DNA of 64,000 nt, from positions 20,449 through 84,448 of the forward strand of contig JAFGXF010000060.1 of NCBI GenBank assembly GCA_016936755.1, written 5' to 3'. Below, one piece after another: positions 10,080-20,403 of this stretch. Source of the DNA: Anaerolineaceae bacterium. Its GTDB lineage: Bacteria > Chloroflexota > Anaerolineae > Anaerolineales > Anaerolineaceae. The position numbers were made by a program, and so were the translations under genes. Under the pieces are notes generated by a model. It was not told the DNA's origin and ran no database searches. It worked only from the letters and a program-made list of their open reading frames with translations. How positions within the stretch are numbered: position 1 is the first letter of the stretch; the number at the start of each line of letters is the position of its first letter.

Positions 10080-10916
10080 TCACATCCCCAAGAGGCTCTT
10101 TAATTCTTCTGGATTGACCCTGGAAGTTAGATTCAATGAAAGGGGGGTTACTGAAATCTGCTTTTTGACCAACACCGTGTAGATATCCGTATCAACTGGA
10201 AGTTGTCGCGGATCAACATTGATCTCATAACTGACATTGACCGGAGTATTCCAATCTGCTTGATCCCGATCTGGCCGGCGGGGGTAATAATATCCATGGC
10301 GAGCTTGTTGTGTGATGACACAGGGTGTATCTTTTGTGGCATCCTGTGGTACGTCAACCTTTAACAAGTCCACATCATCCGGCAGGGTGTGTAATAAAAC
10401 ACGTTTGGCGAATAAAGCAGCAAAATATGCTGCTGTAGAAAAATTCACATGTTGTGAATATCCTAATTGCTCTTCAAGATTGGCCTCCAATGATACGGCC
10501 AATGCCGGGATTCTTTGGCTGGCAGCTTCCATCGCAGCACCCACCGTACCAGATGCCGTTACGCTCTCACCCAGGTTTTCACCATAGTTGATTCCAGAGA
10601 CAACCAGATCTGGTTTGTGAGGAAGTATCTCAAGAACGGCATGTAATACAGCCTGTGCGGGAGTTCCCCCTACAGCATAGACCAACCAATCTTGCCCGTT
10701 GATCCGCAGCGTTTGCTCCATGATTGTTCCGTCTGAATAGTTTGGATAGGAACGCCCTGTGCCAGAGGATTGGTCACGTGGTGCTACAACATGCACATAT
10801 CCCACTGCGGAGAGGGCTTCAGCTACCGCCCACAAACCCGGGGATTTAATCCCATCATCATTGGTTACCAGTATTTGAGGTTTGCTTTTCATAATCATTA
10901 AATTCCCAATCTTCAC
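10080..10916 (-). CDS. surE: 5'-nucleotidase SurE
   Basis: SurE is a metal-dependent nucleoside 5'-monophosphatase linked to stress survival. The N-terminal metal-binding motif ILVTNDDGI, PRDQSSGTGRS, VVSGINYGENLG and TVGAAMEA are diagnostic. The GTG at 10916 is preceded by GAGAGGA five bases upstream and gives 278 residues; an internal ATG at 10892 starts closer to the conserved core. Stop codons of surE and ychF are adjacent, with no room for a separate terminator. Confidence 0.93.
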   Translation of the reverse strand: MKIGNLMIMKSKPQILVTNDDGIKSPGLWAVAEALSAVGYVHVVAPRDQSSGTGRSYPNYSDGTIMEQTLRINGQDWLVYAVGGTPAQAVLHAVLEILPHKPDLVVSGINYGENLGESVTASGTVGAAMEAASQRIPALAVSLEANLEEQLGYSQHVNFSTAAYFAALFAKRVLLHTLPDDVDLLKVDVPQDATKDTPCVITQQARHGYYYPRRPDRDQADWNTPVNVSYEINVDPRQLPVDTDIYTVLVKKQISVTPLSLNLTSRVNPEELKSLLGM

Positions 10917-10974
10917 TTATCCTCTCGACAAAAAACCGCTGACCCAAAACTGGCAGCGGCAACGATATCTTGTA

Positions 10975-11052
10975 TGGTGCCCCCGGCGTGACTCGAACAC
11001 GCAACCTATTGCTCCGCAAGCAAGCGCTCTATCCAAATTGAGCTACGAGGGC
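10975..11052 (-). tRNA. tRNA-Arg (anticodon GCG)
   Basis: On the minus strand the acceptor GCCCTCG pairs with CGGGGGC and the 3' end ACCA is encoded. The D-arm is GCTC/GAGC, the anticodon stem CTTGC/GCAAT (outer pair C-U mismatched), the loop TTGCGGA, and the T-arm GCGTG/CACGC. The anticodon is therefore GCG (11015-11017), where bacteria normally have ACG edited to ICG by TadA. The rest of the molecule looks like the usual arginine tRNA for CGN codons. Confidence 0.9.
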
Positions 11053-11134
11053 AAAACTCGAGCAGAGCGATTTTAATGCAATTAGAGGGGGGGGTCAAGT
11101 AGCAAATCCCAACCCCTCTGGATTCTGGGTCGGT

Positions 11135-13546
11135 TTATTCAGATTTAAACTTAACAACAGTCACTCCACTCCCGCCTTCTTTCTCGCCAGCTATTTCCCA
11201 GCTTTCCACATACGGCGAATTTCGTAATAATTCATTCACCACCTGCCGTAATGTTCCGGTACCTTTCCCGTGTACTATCCGTGCAAATGGAAGACGCGCC
11301 ATGTATGCATGTTCAAGGTAACGGTCCACCATTAACTCAGCCTCATCAACGCGGCGTCCCCGTATACTGAGTTCAAGTCCCGGAGATTCCCGGTAGACAA
11401 GCGGTCGTGAGGGCGGCGGTGTCATTTTCACTTTCACTTTTGTCTGTGTTTTCACCGGTGGGGTTTCATGATCCTCGTTTTTCTTGATATCTGAGAGTTG
11501 TGTACGTGCACGCAGGGAACCAAATTGCACCTCAACATCATTTTCGCTGATTTCAATTATCTCTGCCATCATCTGTAAGGAATTGACAAAGACACGATCC
11601 CCAAGATTAAACCGGGGCAACTCCTCATTTACTTGATTGGCCTTTTCATCCTGTTGGGGACCTACGCTTTCGATATATGAGCGGATTGTTTCTGCTGACT
11701 TTTTCACTTCGCCAATCAGTTTTAATGGCTGACGCGCCTTCGCAAGATCCCGTCGGGTCTCTTCGATTTCAGTAAGGAGCTCTTCCAAATCATTCTCGGC
11801 TTGTTTTTGTGTGGATGTCAGGATTTTCTTACGTTCATTTTCAATTTCATCCAGCTGTTTTTCAAGCCCCTGTTTAAGTCTCTCCACTTCACCACGCATG
11901 CGATCAGCAGACGATCGCACTTTCTTCGATGCGTCGCGCTGGCGAATGATCTCGTCCAACATGTTGTCCGTCTTCAATTCATCAGGGCTAAGTGAAGATC
12001 TGGCCTTTTCAATGATCCCGACAGGCATACCCAGACGTTCAGCAATGACCAGGGCATTGGATTTTCCTGGTATGCCAAGGATCAAATGATAGGTTGGTTT
12101 CAGTGTCTTCAGGTTGAACTCAAGGCTTGCATTCATCACACCCGAATTATTATAAGCAAATGCTTTCAGCTCCGGGTAATGGGTTGCCACCAGACTGGTG
12201 ATCCTTTTACCGATAAGGTATTCAAGAATGGCCCTGGCAAGAGATGATCCTTCCTGAGGGTCTGTACCTGCACCAAGTTCATCCAGAAGAACCAGCGAGT
12301 TTTCATCCGCATTGTGAAGAATGAAAATCAGATTTTTCACATGCCCCGAGAAGGTCGATAGCGATTGTTCGATTGATTGCTCGTCGCCGATATCCGCAAA
12401 AACACTCTGAAAAAGACCCAACTCCGAACCAGACTGGGCTGGAATATACATCCCGCTTTGTGCCATGAGGACCAATAAGCCAACGGTTTTTAATGTTACC
12501 GTCTTTCCCCCAGTGTTGGGTCCGGTTATAACAAGACTAAAGGTTTCCGAATCAAACAACACATCAATTGGAACGACGCTGGAAGGATCAAGTAATGGGT
12601 GTCGTGCTTGCAATAATCGGATTGCGCCAACAAGCCCTACCCCTTTTTTCTTGCTGTCAGTCTGGATAAAAACCGGTTCAACGGCATTCATATCCAATGC
12701 ATGCTTCGCGCGCATGAGCGCCATGTCAAAATGAGCCAAGGCATCCACAATGCCACAAATTTCCGATGAATGCTCACCGATTTTCACACTTAACTCCGAC
12801 AGAATCCTATGGACTTCGTTCCGTTCTGCCAACTCAAGCTCGCGCAATCGATTGTTTAACTCCACAACCACCAACGGTTCCACGAAAATCGTGGCACCTG
12901 AACTGGATTGATCATGTACTATCGATTTCAATTGATTTTTATACTCGGCCCTAAGTGGAATTACATAGCGTCCATCGCGCTGAGTAATGATGCCTTCTTG
13001 AAGCATCGCCGATGTGCTTGAATCCCCAATGATCTTTTGCAGCTTTGAAAACAGCCTGTCGCGAGAGACCTTCAACTCAGAGCGCAAATTGGACAACTTG
13101 GATGAGGCGTTGTCGAGTACTTCCGCCTGATCAGATATCACCTGATTGATGGCTTCGATGATTCCCAGCGGCAAAGCAATCCTTTTCAGTATGTCAAGAA
13201 GGATCGGGTATTGAGCTTCTTTCCGCTCAAACACTCTTAGCAGTTCTCTGCCAGAGATCAGGGTCGCCCTGACATCCTGAATTTCTGTGGGCAACAATAC
13301 ACCACCATGCCTGGCTCGGTCCACCAGCGCGCGCACATCATGAGCACCGCCTATACCAACAAAATCAGTAGTACTTAGAAGAAGTTGCGCTTCTCTGGTT
13401 TGTTTTTGCAGGATGTTGATTTGTTCGAAATTGATAAGTGGTTTAAGGCTCTTCGCCAACTCCGCTGATGCACTGAAAGAGGCATAACCAGCGAGTGCCT
13501 CAGTCACCTTAGAATATTCAAGTACTTTTAGTGTTTTTTCGTTCAT
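11135..13546 (-). CDS. mutS2: MutS2 family endonuclease/ribosome-rescue ATPase
   Basis: MutS2 proteins have a MutS-like clamp and ATPase with a C-terminal Smr domain. They act on recombination intermediates or on collided ribosomes. The protein shows the core helical domain, the ATPase Walker A (VITGPNTGGKTVTLKT), the Walker B region (LVLLDELGAGTDPQEG), a long charged coiled coil, and an Smr domain near the end (LELSIRGRRVDEAE, ARIVHGKGTGTLRQ). I chose the ATG at 13546 (803 residues), which matches the usual MNEKTLKVLEY start; an ATG at 13591 would add 15 unconserved-looking residues. Confidence 0.95.
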   Translation of the reverse strand: MNEKTLKVLEYSKVTEALAGYASFSASAELAKSLKPLINFEQINILQKQTREAQLLLSTTDFVGIGGAHDVRALVDRARHGGVLLPTEIQDVRATLISGRELLRVFERKEAQYPILLDILKRIALPLGIIEAINQVISDQAEVLDNASSKLSNLRSELKVSRDRLFSKLQKIIGDSSTSAMLQEGIITQRDGRYVIPLRAEYKNQLKSIVHDQSSSGATIFVEPLVVVELNNRLRELELAERNEVHRILSELSVKIGEHSSEICGIVDALAHFDMALMRAKHALDMNAVEPVFIQTDSKKKGVGLVGAIRLLQARHPLLDPSSVVPIDVLFDSETFSLVITGPNTGGKTVTLKTVGLLVLMAQSGMYIPAQSGSELGLFQSVFADIGDEQSIEQSLSTFSGHVKNLIFILHNADENSLVLLDELGAGTDPQEGSSLARAILEYLIGKRITSLVATHYPELKAFAYNNSGVMNASLEFNLKTLKPTYHLILGIPGKSNALVIAERLGMPVGIIEKARSSLSPDELKTDNMLDEIIRQRDASKKVRSSADRMRGEVERLKQGLEKQLDEIENERKKILTSTQKQAENDLEELLTEIEETRRDLAKARQPLKLIGEVKKSAETIRSYIESVGPQQDEKANQVNEELPRFNLGDRVFVNSLQMMAEIIEISENDVEVQFGSLRARTQLSDIKKNEDHETPPVKTQTKVKVKMTPPPSRPLVYRESPGLELSIRGRRVDEAELMVDRYLEHAYMARLPFARIVHGKGTGTLRQVVNELLRNSPYVESWEIAGEKEGGSGVTVVKFKSE

Positions 13547-13610
13547 TTCGCGGGAAGTGTAACATAATTCCCCTGGGTGGCTTTTATGCATGTGTATAAT
13601 TAATCATAAG

Positions 13611-14678
13611 ATGATAATGACCGACTTAATGGGCTCATTGGATAAGTTGACTCAAAAAGGTGTCCTGTTCCAACCAGAAGGGACTGGAAGCGCAGTACGC
13701 TGCCTGGCTTGTGCTCACCTTTGTCACATTCCGGAAGGCCGTCGGGGTATTTGTAAAGTCCGGTTCAATAAAGGCGGGAGTCTTCAGGTTCCCTGGGGTT
13801 ACGTTGCCGGATTACACCCTGATCCAATTGAAAAAAAGCCATTCAACCATGTTCTCCCGGGCAATCTCGCATTGACTTTTGGTATGCTGGGTTGTAATTT
13901 TCATTGTGAGTTCTGCCAAAACTGGCTGTCTTCTCAAGTAGGCCGGGATATCAATTCCAACGACTCAATTGGTTATATTCAAAAAATTACTCCCCAAAAA
14001 ATCATTACCCTTGCCCGGCGCGTCGGGGCGGAAGTCATTGCTTCCTCATATAATGAGCCACTGATCACAACCGAATGGGCAACCGAAGTGTTTTCATTGG
14101 CAAAAGAGAACGCCATCAAAACAGCATATGTTTCCAATGGGTATGCGACCCGTGAAGCCCTGGAAATGATTAAGCCCTATTTAACAGCATACAAGATTGA
14201 TCTTAAAAGCATGCAGGAGCACAATTATCGCTCCCTGGGTGGTGTTCTAAAAAATGTCCTGGAAACGATCCGCATGGTTCACGAAATGGGTATCTGGTTG
14301 GAAATAGTCACCCTGGTAATCCCTGGTTTTAACGATACCAATCAGGAGTTATGGGATGCCGCACGGTATATCAGCTCTATCTCGCGGGATATCCCCTGGC
14401 ATGTCACCGCCTACCATCCGGACTATCATAAACAGGATGCGCCAACCACACCAATCGCTACTCTGCAGCGCGCAGCCGAGATTGGGCAGGAGGCCGGTCT
14501 GAGGTATGTATATGCTGGTAACATACCTGGAAAAGCTGGGTCGCTTGAGGATACTTACTGCCCTGCGTGTCAGAAACTCCTCATTAAACGGGTCGGTTAT
14601 AGTGTCATGGAAAACAGGATATCTGCTGGTAAATGCCCTTTCTGTGGAGAAAGCATCGCCGGTATCTGGGAAATCTAG
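13611..14678 (+). CDS. amrS: AmrS-like radical SAM enzyme (AmmeMemoRadiSam family, PflA-related)
   Basis: The protein has the CxxxCxxC cluster motif of radical SAM enzymes (CNFHCEFCQNW) after an N-terminal zinc-like cysteine pair (CLACAHLCHIP) and the family residues GRRGICKVRFN. It matches the AmrS subgroup related to pyruvate formate-lyase activators, with a C-terminal Cys-rich piece (YCPACQKLL, CPFCGES). AmrS usually works with AmrA (AMMECR1) and AmrB (Memo), neither of which is here. Several starts are possible (13590, 13611, 13617). A TATAAT at 13595-13600 favours the later ones. It diverges from mutS2. Confidence 0.85.
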   Translation: MIMTDLMGSLDKLTQKGVLFQPEGTGSAVRCLACAHLCHIPEGRRGICKVRFNKGGSLQVPWGYVAGLHPDPIEKKPFNHVLPGNLALTFGMLGCNFHCEFCQNWLSSQVGRDINSNDSIGYIQKITPQKIITLARRVGAEVIASSYNEPLITTEWATEVFSLAKENAIKTAYVSNGYATREALEMIKPYLTAYKIDLKSMQEHNYRSLGGVLKNVLETIRMVHEMGIWLEIVTLVIPGFNDTNQELWDAARYISSISRDIPWHVTAYHPDYHKQDAPTTPIATLQRAAEIGQEAGLRYVYAGNIPGKAGSLEDTYCPACQKLLIKRVGYSVMENRISAGKCPFCGESIAGIWEI

Positions 14679-14680
14679 GG

Positions 14681-15748
14681 TTATGGCATCTGGGTTGTTA
14701 AGGAAACGATAAACACATCCAAGGCAACGTCGGCAGGCATCAGGCTTCTCTTATTTGATAGATCAAGCTCCAATAATCGTCGATAAATCCCCTTTAATTC
14801 ATTCAGACTGTATCCCTGGGCTTGGTGGATATACTTCTCAACAATAGCTGCCGGTAATTTAATGAGCCCACACATCTCTGTGAGGGTCATGGCCGTGCCA
14901 AGGGCCTCTTTCACAATGATTAATAACCTGAACTGCCGACTGACCATACCGAACAATTCTTCTGCTGATGAATGAACCAGTAAATCATGCAATTTATCAA
15001 GAGCTTGTTTACCGTCCCGCCGGCCAATGGCATCAGCCATTTCAAATATGTTTTCGTCAATACCTGGTTTGGTTAAATATTCCACATCAGATATCTCAAC
15101 CGGTCTTTCGTAATTTACATAAGTAAGCAGTTTATCAAGCTCCTGGTGTGCTCGTTGTGTATCATTCCCGATTGCAAGGGCAAGTGCCTGGGCGGCGGGG
15201 GGGGATATTTGTCCCCCCATTTTCAGAACCTGACTGCTTATCCAGTTTATCATATCCTTTCCACGTGGCAATGTAAACACGCGGTAGTAAGCCATGGATG
15301 GATTGTTCCTCGCCCAGGCAATCAACCAGTGCTTTTCCGGCATCACCTTCCATCCCCACGCCCCCCGGTCACGGACCCATTCATCTTCAACGATCAAGAT
15401 CAGGGCTGTTGTGCGTGGAATGCTTTGGAAAAAATCAAGGATGTTTTTCTTATGGTCCAAGCTGTGTATCGTGGATTGGTTTTTAGTTTGGATTCCGTTA
15501 TCCGTTTTCCCCAGCTTCTCAACCAATCCTGTGAGAATGACCAGCCGTCTCTCTGAAAGAAATGGCATTGACAGGCAAGCAGACATAATATCTGCGTCTG
15601 AATCCAATTCCGCCTGGAGTCTGCTGATATTCATTTGTGCTGTGGTTGAATTCCCCATCTTCCCGATCAATACGTCAATGAAACTCATCAATCCAAAATG
15701 ATCGTCCCCATGCAGTAAATAGATTACCGGCTTATCAGTTTCTGGCAT
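14681..15748 (-). CDS. holA: DNA polymerase III, delta subunit
   Basis: HolA opens the sliding clamp in the clamp-loader complex. The N-terminal IYLLHGDDHFGLMSFID and the LSMPFLSERRLVILTGL segment are typical. The AAA-like middle follows, and then the helical C-terminal domain with LAIGNDTQRAHQELDKLLTY and DENIFEMADAIGRRDGKQAL. Its length of 355 is normal. It follows the DUF6391 gene by one base in the radA-DUF6391-holA operon. Confidence 0.9.
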   Translation of the reverse strand: MPETDKPVIYLLHGDDHFGLMSFIDVLIGKMGNSTTAQMNISRLQAELDSDADIMSACLSMPFLSERRLVILTGLVEKLGKTDNGIQTKNQSTIHSLDHKKNILDFFQSIPRTTALILIVEDEWVRDRGAWGWKVMPEKHWLIAWARNNPSMAYYRVFTLPRGKDMINWISSQVLKMGGQISPPAAQALALAIGNDTQRAHQELDKLLTYVNYERPVEISDVEYLTKPGIDENIFEMADAIGRRDGKQALDKLHDLLVHSSAEELFGMVSRQFRLLIIVKEALGTAMTLTEMCGLIKLPAAIVEKYIHQAQGYSLNELKGIYRRLLELDLSNKRSLMPADVALDVFIVSLTTQMP

Positions 15749-15749
15749 A

Positions 15750-16250
15750 TTAGTAATTGGATGTGTTTACGGTGTATCGGTTGAACTTTCCGAATTGCCC
15801 CTGTTTAATTTTAATAATATCCAAGCCATCGAGATAACTGGAGGTCGTCACATGTCGTTGCAACCAGGTCCCCAGACGGGGAGAGAAAAGCAAGGCCAGG
15901 GTTGCTACAAGTATAACCAACGGCAATCTATTAAGTTTCCGCCTGGCGCCCAACATGCTCATCCAGGCAGCAAAGCCCGCAAGAATTCCTCCGGCGACAT
16001 AATTGGTACCACAGCGATCATGGATTACCAGTCCACGCCGCCCTCCAGACACACGCTGCCGCGCCTCCTGAATCGCATTGGTCAAAGTATCCAGTGTAAC
16101 CGGGCCAATGATGTAAAAACCAAACGGTGTGGAATATCCTGCCAACCGTAATCCAGGGTGTCGTTCTGAAAGCACATTAATGGTAGCGTGTTCCAGTCCG
16201 TGATTCCGTCTAATTCGGACAAAAAGTGACGCCCGTTTTGGTTTATTCAT
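15750..16250 (-). CDS. DUF6391 family membrane protein
   Basis: The N-terminal segment RRNHGLEHATINVLSE is the signature of DUF6391. GRRGLVIHDRCGTNYV follows, then two hydrophobic segments (about residues 85-100 and 108-123). The protein is 166 residues and probably membrane bound. The conserved HxxEH-like pattern could bind a metal, but no function is known. Its ATG overlaps the radA stop by one base (TAATG), so it is translationally coupled between radA and holA. Confidence 0.75.
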   Translation of the reverse strand: MNKPKRASLFVRIRRNHGLEHATINVLSERHPGLRLAGYSTPFGFYIIGPVTLDTLTNAIQEARQRVSGGRRGLVIHDRCGTNYVAGGILAGFAAWMSMLGARRKLNRLPLVILVATLALLFSPRLGTWLQRHVTTSSYLDGLDIIKIKQGQFGKFNRYTVNTSNY

Positions 16251-17662
16251 TAATTAATCCCTTTATTTGTCTTCATTGCTTTCGTCAATGCAGTCTCAAG
16301 AGCTTCTCTAATTGTACGCACTTCGACTACTTCAATATCAGTGGGCCTCTTATCCTTATTGTTTAGTCGTTTTGGTATCACAATTCGCTTAAACCCCAGG
16401 TTTGCCGCCTCTTTAATTCTTGGTTCAATCTGGCTGACCATGCGCAATTCGCCTGATAATCCTATTTCTCCCAGAAGTACCGTATCTGCTCGCACGGGTA
16501 CATCACGGTAAGATGAGGCAACTGCGGTTGCGATGGCAAGATCAAGTGCTGGTTCCATTATTTTCAACCCGCCAACCACATTAACAAAAACATCCTGTTC
16601 GCTGAGTGGAAGATTCAGCCGCCGGGCCAGTACCGCAACTACCATCAACAAGCGGTTAAGGTCCACCCCATTGGGAGTCCTGCGTGCATTACCGAAATTA
16701 GTATGGCTGGTTAGCCCCTGAATTTCAACAAGCAACGGCCTGGTACCCTCCATGGTGACCGAAATGGCTGAACCGGGAGAATTCACCAGGCGTTCTGCCA
16801 GGAATGCTTCAGATGGGTTGCTTACTTCAGTCAGTCCACGCTCACTCATGGTGAATACCCCTACCTCAGCAGTTGTACCAAAGCGGTTCTTTACCGAGCG
16901 CAATAAACGATATGTTTGAAACGCGTCACCTTCGAGATATAAAACAGTATCCACAATGTGTTCCAGGACCCGTGGGCCGGCAATTACACCTTCCTTGGTC
17001 ACATGTCCGATCAGGAAGACAGATACACTACTGGCCTTGGCATACTCACGTAATCTGGATGCACATTCCCTGACCTGTGATAAAGATCCGGCACTCGAGT
17101 CCATCTCTGGCAGGAAAGTGGTTTGAATAGAATCCACGATAATCAGTGCCGGCTGCGTTTGTGACAGATGGCTAAGGATAACATCCAGATTCGTCTCTGT
17201 GACCAACAACAGCTTATCCGGAAGAGCGGCGGTCCCGTCCAGCAAACGGGATGCACGCATCTTAATTTGTCGTTCAGACTCCTCGCCAGATACATATAAA
17301 ACCGGTATGCTCATGCCCAGCTGCATGGCCATCTGTAAAACCAGGGTGGACTTTCCAATACCTGGATCTCCCCCGATTAGAACAACTGATCCGGGAACAA
17401 TCCCTCCACCCAATACCCGTGCAAATTCCGCTATCGGTAAAACGAGTCGCTCGTCTACATCCCCTTCGATATCCTGCATTTTTCTGGGTGAGGAGAGACT
17501 TGAAGTACCTCCTGTTTTCAATCTGATGGCAGAACCGCCCGCGTTAGGTACAAACTCCTCCAGCATACTGTTCCATGTTCCACAGCCCGGACAGCGTCCG
17601 AGTAGTTTTGGGCTTGCCCTCCCGCATTGTTGGCATACGAAATGAGTGAACGTTTTTGTCAT
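16250..17662 (-). CDS. radA: DNA repair protein RadA
   Basis: RadA is a RecA-related helicase that drives branch migration in recombination. It has a four-cysteine zinc finger at the N-terminus (CQQCG and CPGCG), a Walker A (GGDPGIGKSTLV), the RadA-specific KNRFG motif (SVKNRFGTTAEVGVF), and a C-terminal Lon-like domain (FVNVVGGLKIMEPALDLAIA). The ATG at 17662 gives 470 residues and starts just before the zinc finger; a start at 17689 is possible. It is the first gene of the operon with DUF6391 and holA. Confidence 0.95.
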   Translation of the reverse strand: MTKTFTHFVCQQCGRASPKLLGRCPGCGTWNSMLEEFVPNAGGSAIRLKTGGTSSLSSPRKMQDIEGDVDERLVLPIAEFARVLGGGIVPGSVVLIGGDPGIGKSTLVLQMAMQLGMSIPVLYVSGEESERQIKMRASRLLDGTAALPDKLLLVTETNLDVILSHLSQTQPALIIVDSIQTTFLPEMDSSAGSLSQVRECASRLREYAKASSVSVFLIGHVTKEGVIAGPRVLEHIVDTVLYLEGDAFQTYRLLRSVKNRFGTTAEVGVFTMSERGLTEVSNPSEAFLAERLVNSPGSAISVTMEGTRPLLVEIQGLTSHTNFGNARRTPNGVDLNRLLMVVAVLARRLNLPLSEQDVFVNVVGGLKIMEPALDLAIATAVASSYRDVPVRADTVLLGEIGLSGELRMVSQIEPRIKEAANLGFKRIVIPKRLNNKDKRPTDIEVVEVRTIREALETALTKAMKTNKGIN

Positions 17663-17708
17663 GGGTAAAAAAATCAAGGTGCCTTGCACCCCGATAGCAA
17701 TAACCTGC

Positions 17709-20216
17709 TTATGCCTTTACGCCGGCCTCTGCTGGGCTGTGTAACCCGTCTTTTGTCTTTGAGAGGATGATTTCCTTCTGGTCATTTACACACACCCAGA
17801 CCGTCTCTCCATCTTTAAACCCCCCGGCAAGAACAGCATCGGATAGGGGGTCTTCAATCTTTTGCTGGATGACTCGTCGAAGGGGTCGGGCGCCCATATC
17901 CGGGTCGTAACCTTCCTCGGCTAACCGTTGGATTGCCTCTCTGGTTGCTTTTATCTCGATTTGATTCTCCTGTAACCTCTCAGACACCTTTTTTAATTCC
18001 AAGCCCACTATCTGTTTTATATGATCTCTACTTAATGCGCGGAACACAATCACACCATCCAACCGGTTTACAAACTCGGGTCGGAAGACTTTTTTTAGTG
18101 CATCAAGTAATTTCTTCCGCATTTCTTCATAGTCTTTTTGCTCTTCGCTGGCTTCGTCCCGTTTGGGTGCAAACCCGAGCGTTGTCTGTCGGCGAATTTC
18201 ATCAGCACCAATGTTCGATGTCATTACAATGATGGCATTACGAAAATCCACCTTGTGGCCCCGGGCATCTGTAAGGTGGCCTTCCTCCATGATCTGGAGG
18301 AGCATATTATGGGCTTCTGTGTGTGCTTTTTCAACCTCGTCAAATACGATTATTGAATATGGTTTGCGCCGTATGGTTTCTGTCAATTGGCCAGCATCGT
18401 CATAACCAACATATCCGGGTGGTGCGCCTACCAGCCGACTTACCGTGTGGCGTTCCATGAATTCGGACATGTCCAACTGAACCATGGCTTCTTCACTTCC
18501 AAACAGGAAGCATGCAAGCGCTTTGGTCAACTCGGTTTTTCCCACACCGGTTGGACCAAGGAAGATAAAACTGCCTATTGGCCGTTTTGGATCCTTTAAT
18601 CCAGCTCGTGAGCGCCTGACCGCCCTGGCAACTGCACTGATGGCATCCTCCTGCCCAATAATCGATTTTTTAAGCTCTTTTTCCATTTTCAAGAGCCGTT
18701 CTGATTCTGCAGTGGCTATTTGCATAACCGGCACGCCGGTCCACATTGCAACCAGTTCCGCAATATCGTCAGCACTTACAACCGGGCTGGTTTCCCTGTC
18801 CCAATTTAATTGCAGGCTGCTGAATTGTTTTTCCAATAATACTTCCTGATCAGCAAGCCCGCTGGCCTCCTCGTCCCGTTGTTCCTCAATTGCCAGCGCT
18901 CGTTTTTCGCGGATCTCACGCAACTGAAGTATTAATTCCCTGGTAGTCTTGGCTGCTGGACTTTTATACATTCTAACGCGCGATGAGCTTTCATCTATCA
19001 GATCAATGGCTTTATCTGGAAGAAACCGGTCGTTCACATACCGTGCTGAGAGTCTTGCGGCGGCTTCCAGCGCCTCATTAGAAATGGTTAAACGATGATG
19101 TTCCTCATATGCACTTCGAACACCATATAAGATTTTTATCGTCTCGTCTACTGATGGTTCGTTAACTGTGATGGGTTGAAAACGTCTTTCCAGTGCCGCA
19201 TCACTCTCGATATGTTTTCGATACTCTTCCATGGTTGTGGCACCAATCACCTGGAGTTCACCTCTTGAAAGAGCTGGTTTTAAGATATTTGCAGCATCAA
19301 CCGATGAACCGGCTGCTCCGGCTCCCACCAACATATGAACTTCATCAATAAAGAGAATTGCTTTCGATAGTTTCAGCTCGTCAATTACTCGTTTCAGCCG
19401 TTCTTCAAATTGACCCCGGTACATCGTTCCTGCAACCAACGAGCCGACATCCAGCTGAAGAACTCGTTTTCCCAATAGAGGACCAGGCACATCACCGGCC
19501 AGGATGCGCTGGGCAAGGCCTTCCACAATTGCCGTTTTTCCAACACCCGGCTCTCCAATTAACGCCGGATTATTCTTGTTGCGTCGGGCAAGCACCTGGA
19601 TGACACGTTCGATTTCCATTTGTCGGCCAATGACCGGGTCAAGCTTGTTCTCTTCAGCCAGTGTTGTCAAATCGACAGCCAATTGATCAACAAGTGGCGT
19701 TTTCGTCTGACTTTGTGCATCCGCTTTTTGTGTAGACCGTTTACTCGAAACGGGTTCACCTGTAGCTGCGAGACCGGTGGATTCCTGCATAATCCGCCGG
19801 GTTTGCCGTCGAATCTGGTCTGGGCTTATGCCAAGGTTTTTTAAAATTTCAAACGCCGGCCCACTGGTAAGCCGTATCAACCCGAGCAGTAGATGTTCTG
19901 TCCCAATATAGCGATGTCGCAGCTGGCGAGCTTCATCAAAAGCGTTCTCAAGCGATTGTTGGGTGTCTGCAGATAACTCAAGCTTGGTGGTTCTTTTTTG
20001 GGTGCGGACGGTTAAGCGCTCGACCATATCCAACAAACGTTCCGGGGAAACGTTTAATTCCTTTAATACGCGCCCGGCCACACCATCTTCTTCCAAGACA
20101 AGACCGAGTAAGAGGTGCTCGGTATCGATCTGGGTTTGATGTAATCGCTCAGCTTCCTGGTGAGCAAGACTGAGGACGTGCCGTGCTCTCTGGGTTAAAC
20201 GTTCAATACCTGACAA
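17709..20216 (-). CDS. clpC: ATP-dependent Clp protease ATP-binding subunit ClpC
   Basis: ClpC unfolds proteins for ClpP. The 835-residue protein has two N-terminal Clp repeats (residues 1-145), AAA-1 with Walker A GEPGVGKT at 221-228, a middle segment resembling the UVR coiled coil ([15 protein letters not shown]), AAA-2 with GPTGVGKTE, and a C-terminal D2-small domain. No CIRCE or CtsR-like operator was found upstream. clpP and mcsB are not adjacent. The 187 bases upstream hold no gene I can support. Confidence 0.95.
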   Translation of the reverse strand: MSGIERLTQRARHVLSLAHQEAERLHQTQIDTEHLLLGLVLEEDGVAGRVLKELNVSPERLLDMVERLTVRTQKRTTKLELSADTQQSLENAFDEARQLRHRYIGTEHLLLGLIRLTSGPAFEILKNLGISPDQIRRQTRRIMQESTGLAATGEPVSSKRSTQKADAQSQTKTPLVDQLAVDLTTLAEENKLDPVIGRQMEIERVIQVLARRNKNNPALIGEPGVGKTAIVEGLAQRILAGDVPGPLLGKRVLQLDVGSLVAGTMYRGQFEERLKRVIDELKLSKAILFIDEVHMLVGAGAAGSSVDAANILKPALSRGELQVIGATTMEEYRKHIESDAALERRFQPITVNEPSVDETIKILYGVRSAYEEHHRLTISNEALEAAARLSARYVNDRFLPDKAIDLIDESSSRVRMYKSPAAKTTRELILQLREIREKRALAIEEQRDEEASGLADQEVLLEKQFSSLQLNWDRETSPVVSADDIAELVAMWTGVPVMQIATAESERLLKMEKELKKSIIGQEDAISAVARAVRRSRAGLKDPKRPIGSFIFLGPTGVGKTELTKALACFLFGSEEAMVQLDMSEFMERHTVSRLVGAPPGYVGYDDAGQLTETIRRKPYSIIVFDEVEKAHTEAHNMLLQIMEEGHLTDARGHKVDFRNAIIVMTSNIGADEIRRQTTLGFAPKRDEASEEQKDYEEMRKKLLDALKKVFRPEFVNRLDGVIVFRALSRDHIKQIVGLELKKVSERLQENQIEIKATREAIQRLAEEGYDPDMGARPLRRVIQQKIEDPLSDAVLAGGFKDGETVWVCVNDQKEIILSKTKDGLHSPAEAGVKA

Positions 20217-20403
20217 TGGCTTGTTTCTCCTGAAAGTCAGATCTATTACTTATATACATGCTTCAGGTCAATACGATTAGACGCTGACCGTAAATCTAAA
20301 ATGATTTTACCAAATGTCCGTTAGAAAAGCATTAAGGCTTTACGATTGATCAGCCCCTTGTTTTTCCGGATGTTGGATCATATATGCCCTGACAGTGGCC
20401 GGC

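Noticed and set aside
20217-20403. CIRCE or CtsR operator before clpC
   Set aside because: No TTAGCACTC/GAGTGCTAA repeat and no GGTCAAA-type tandem sites were found.
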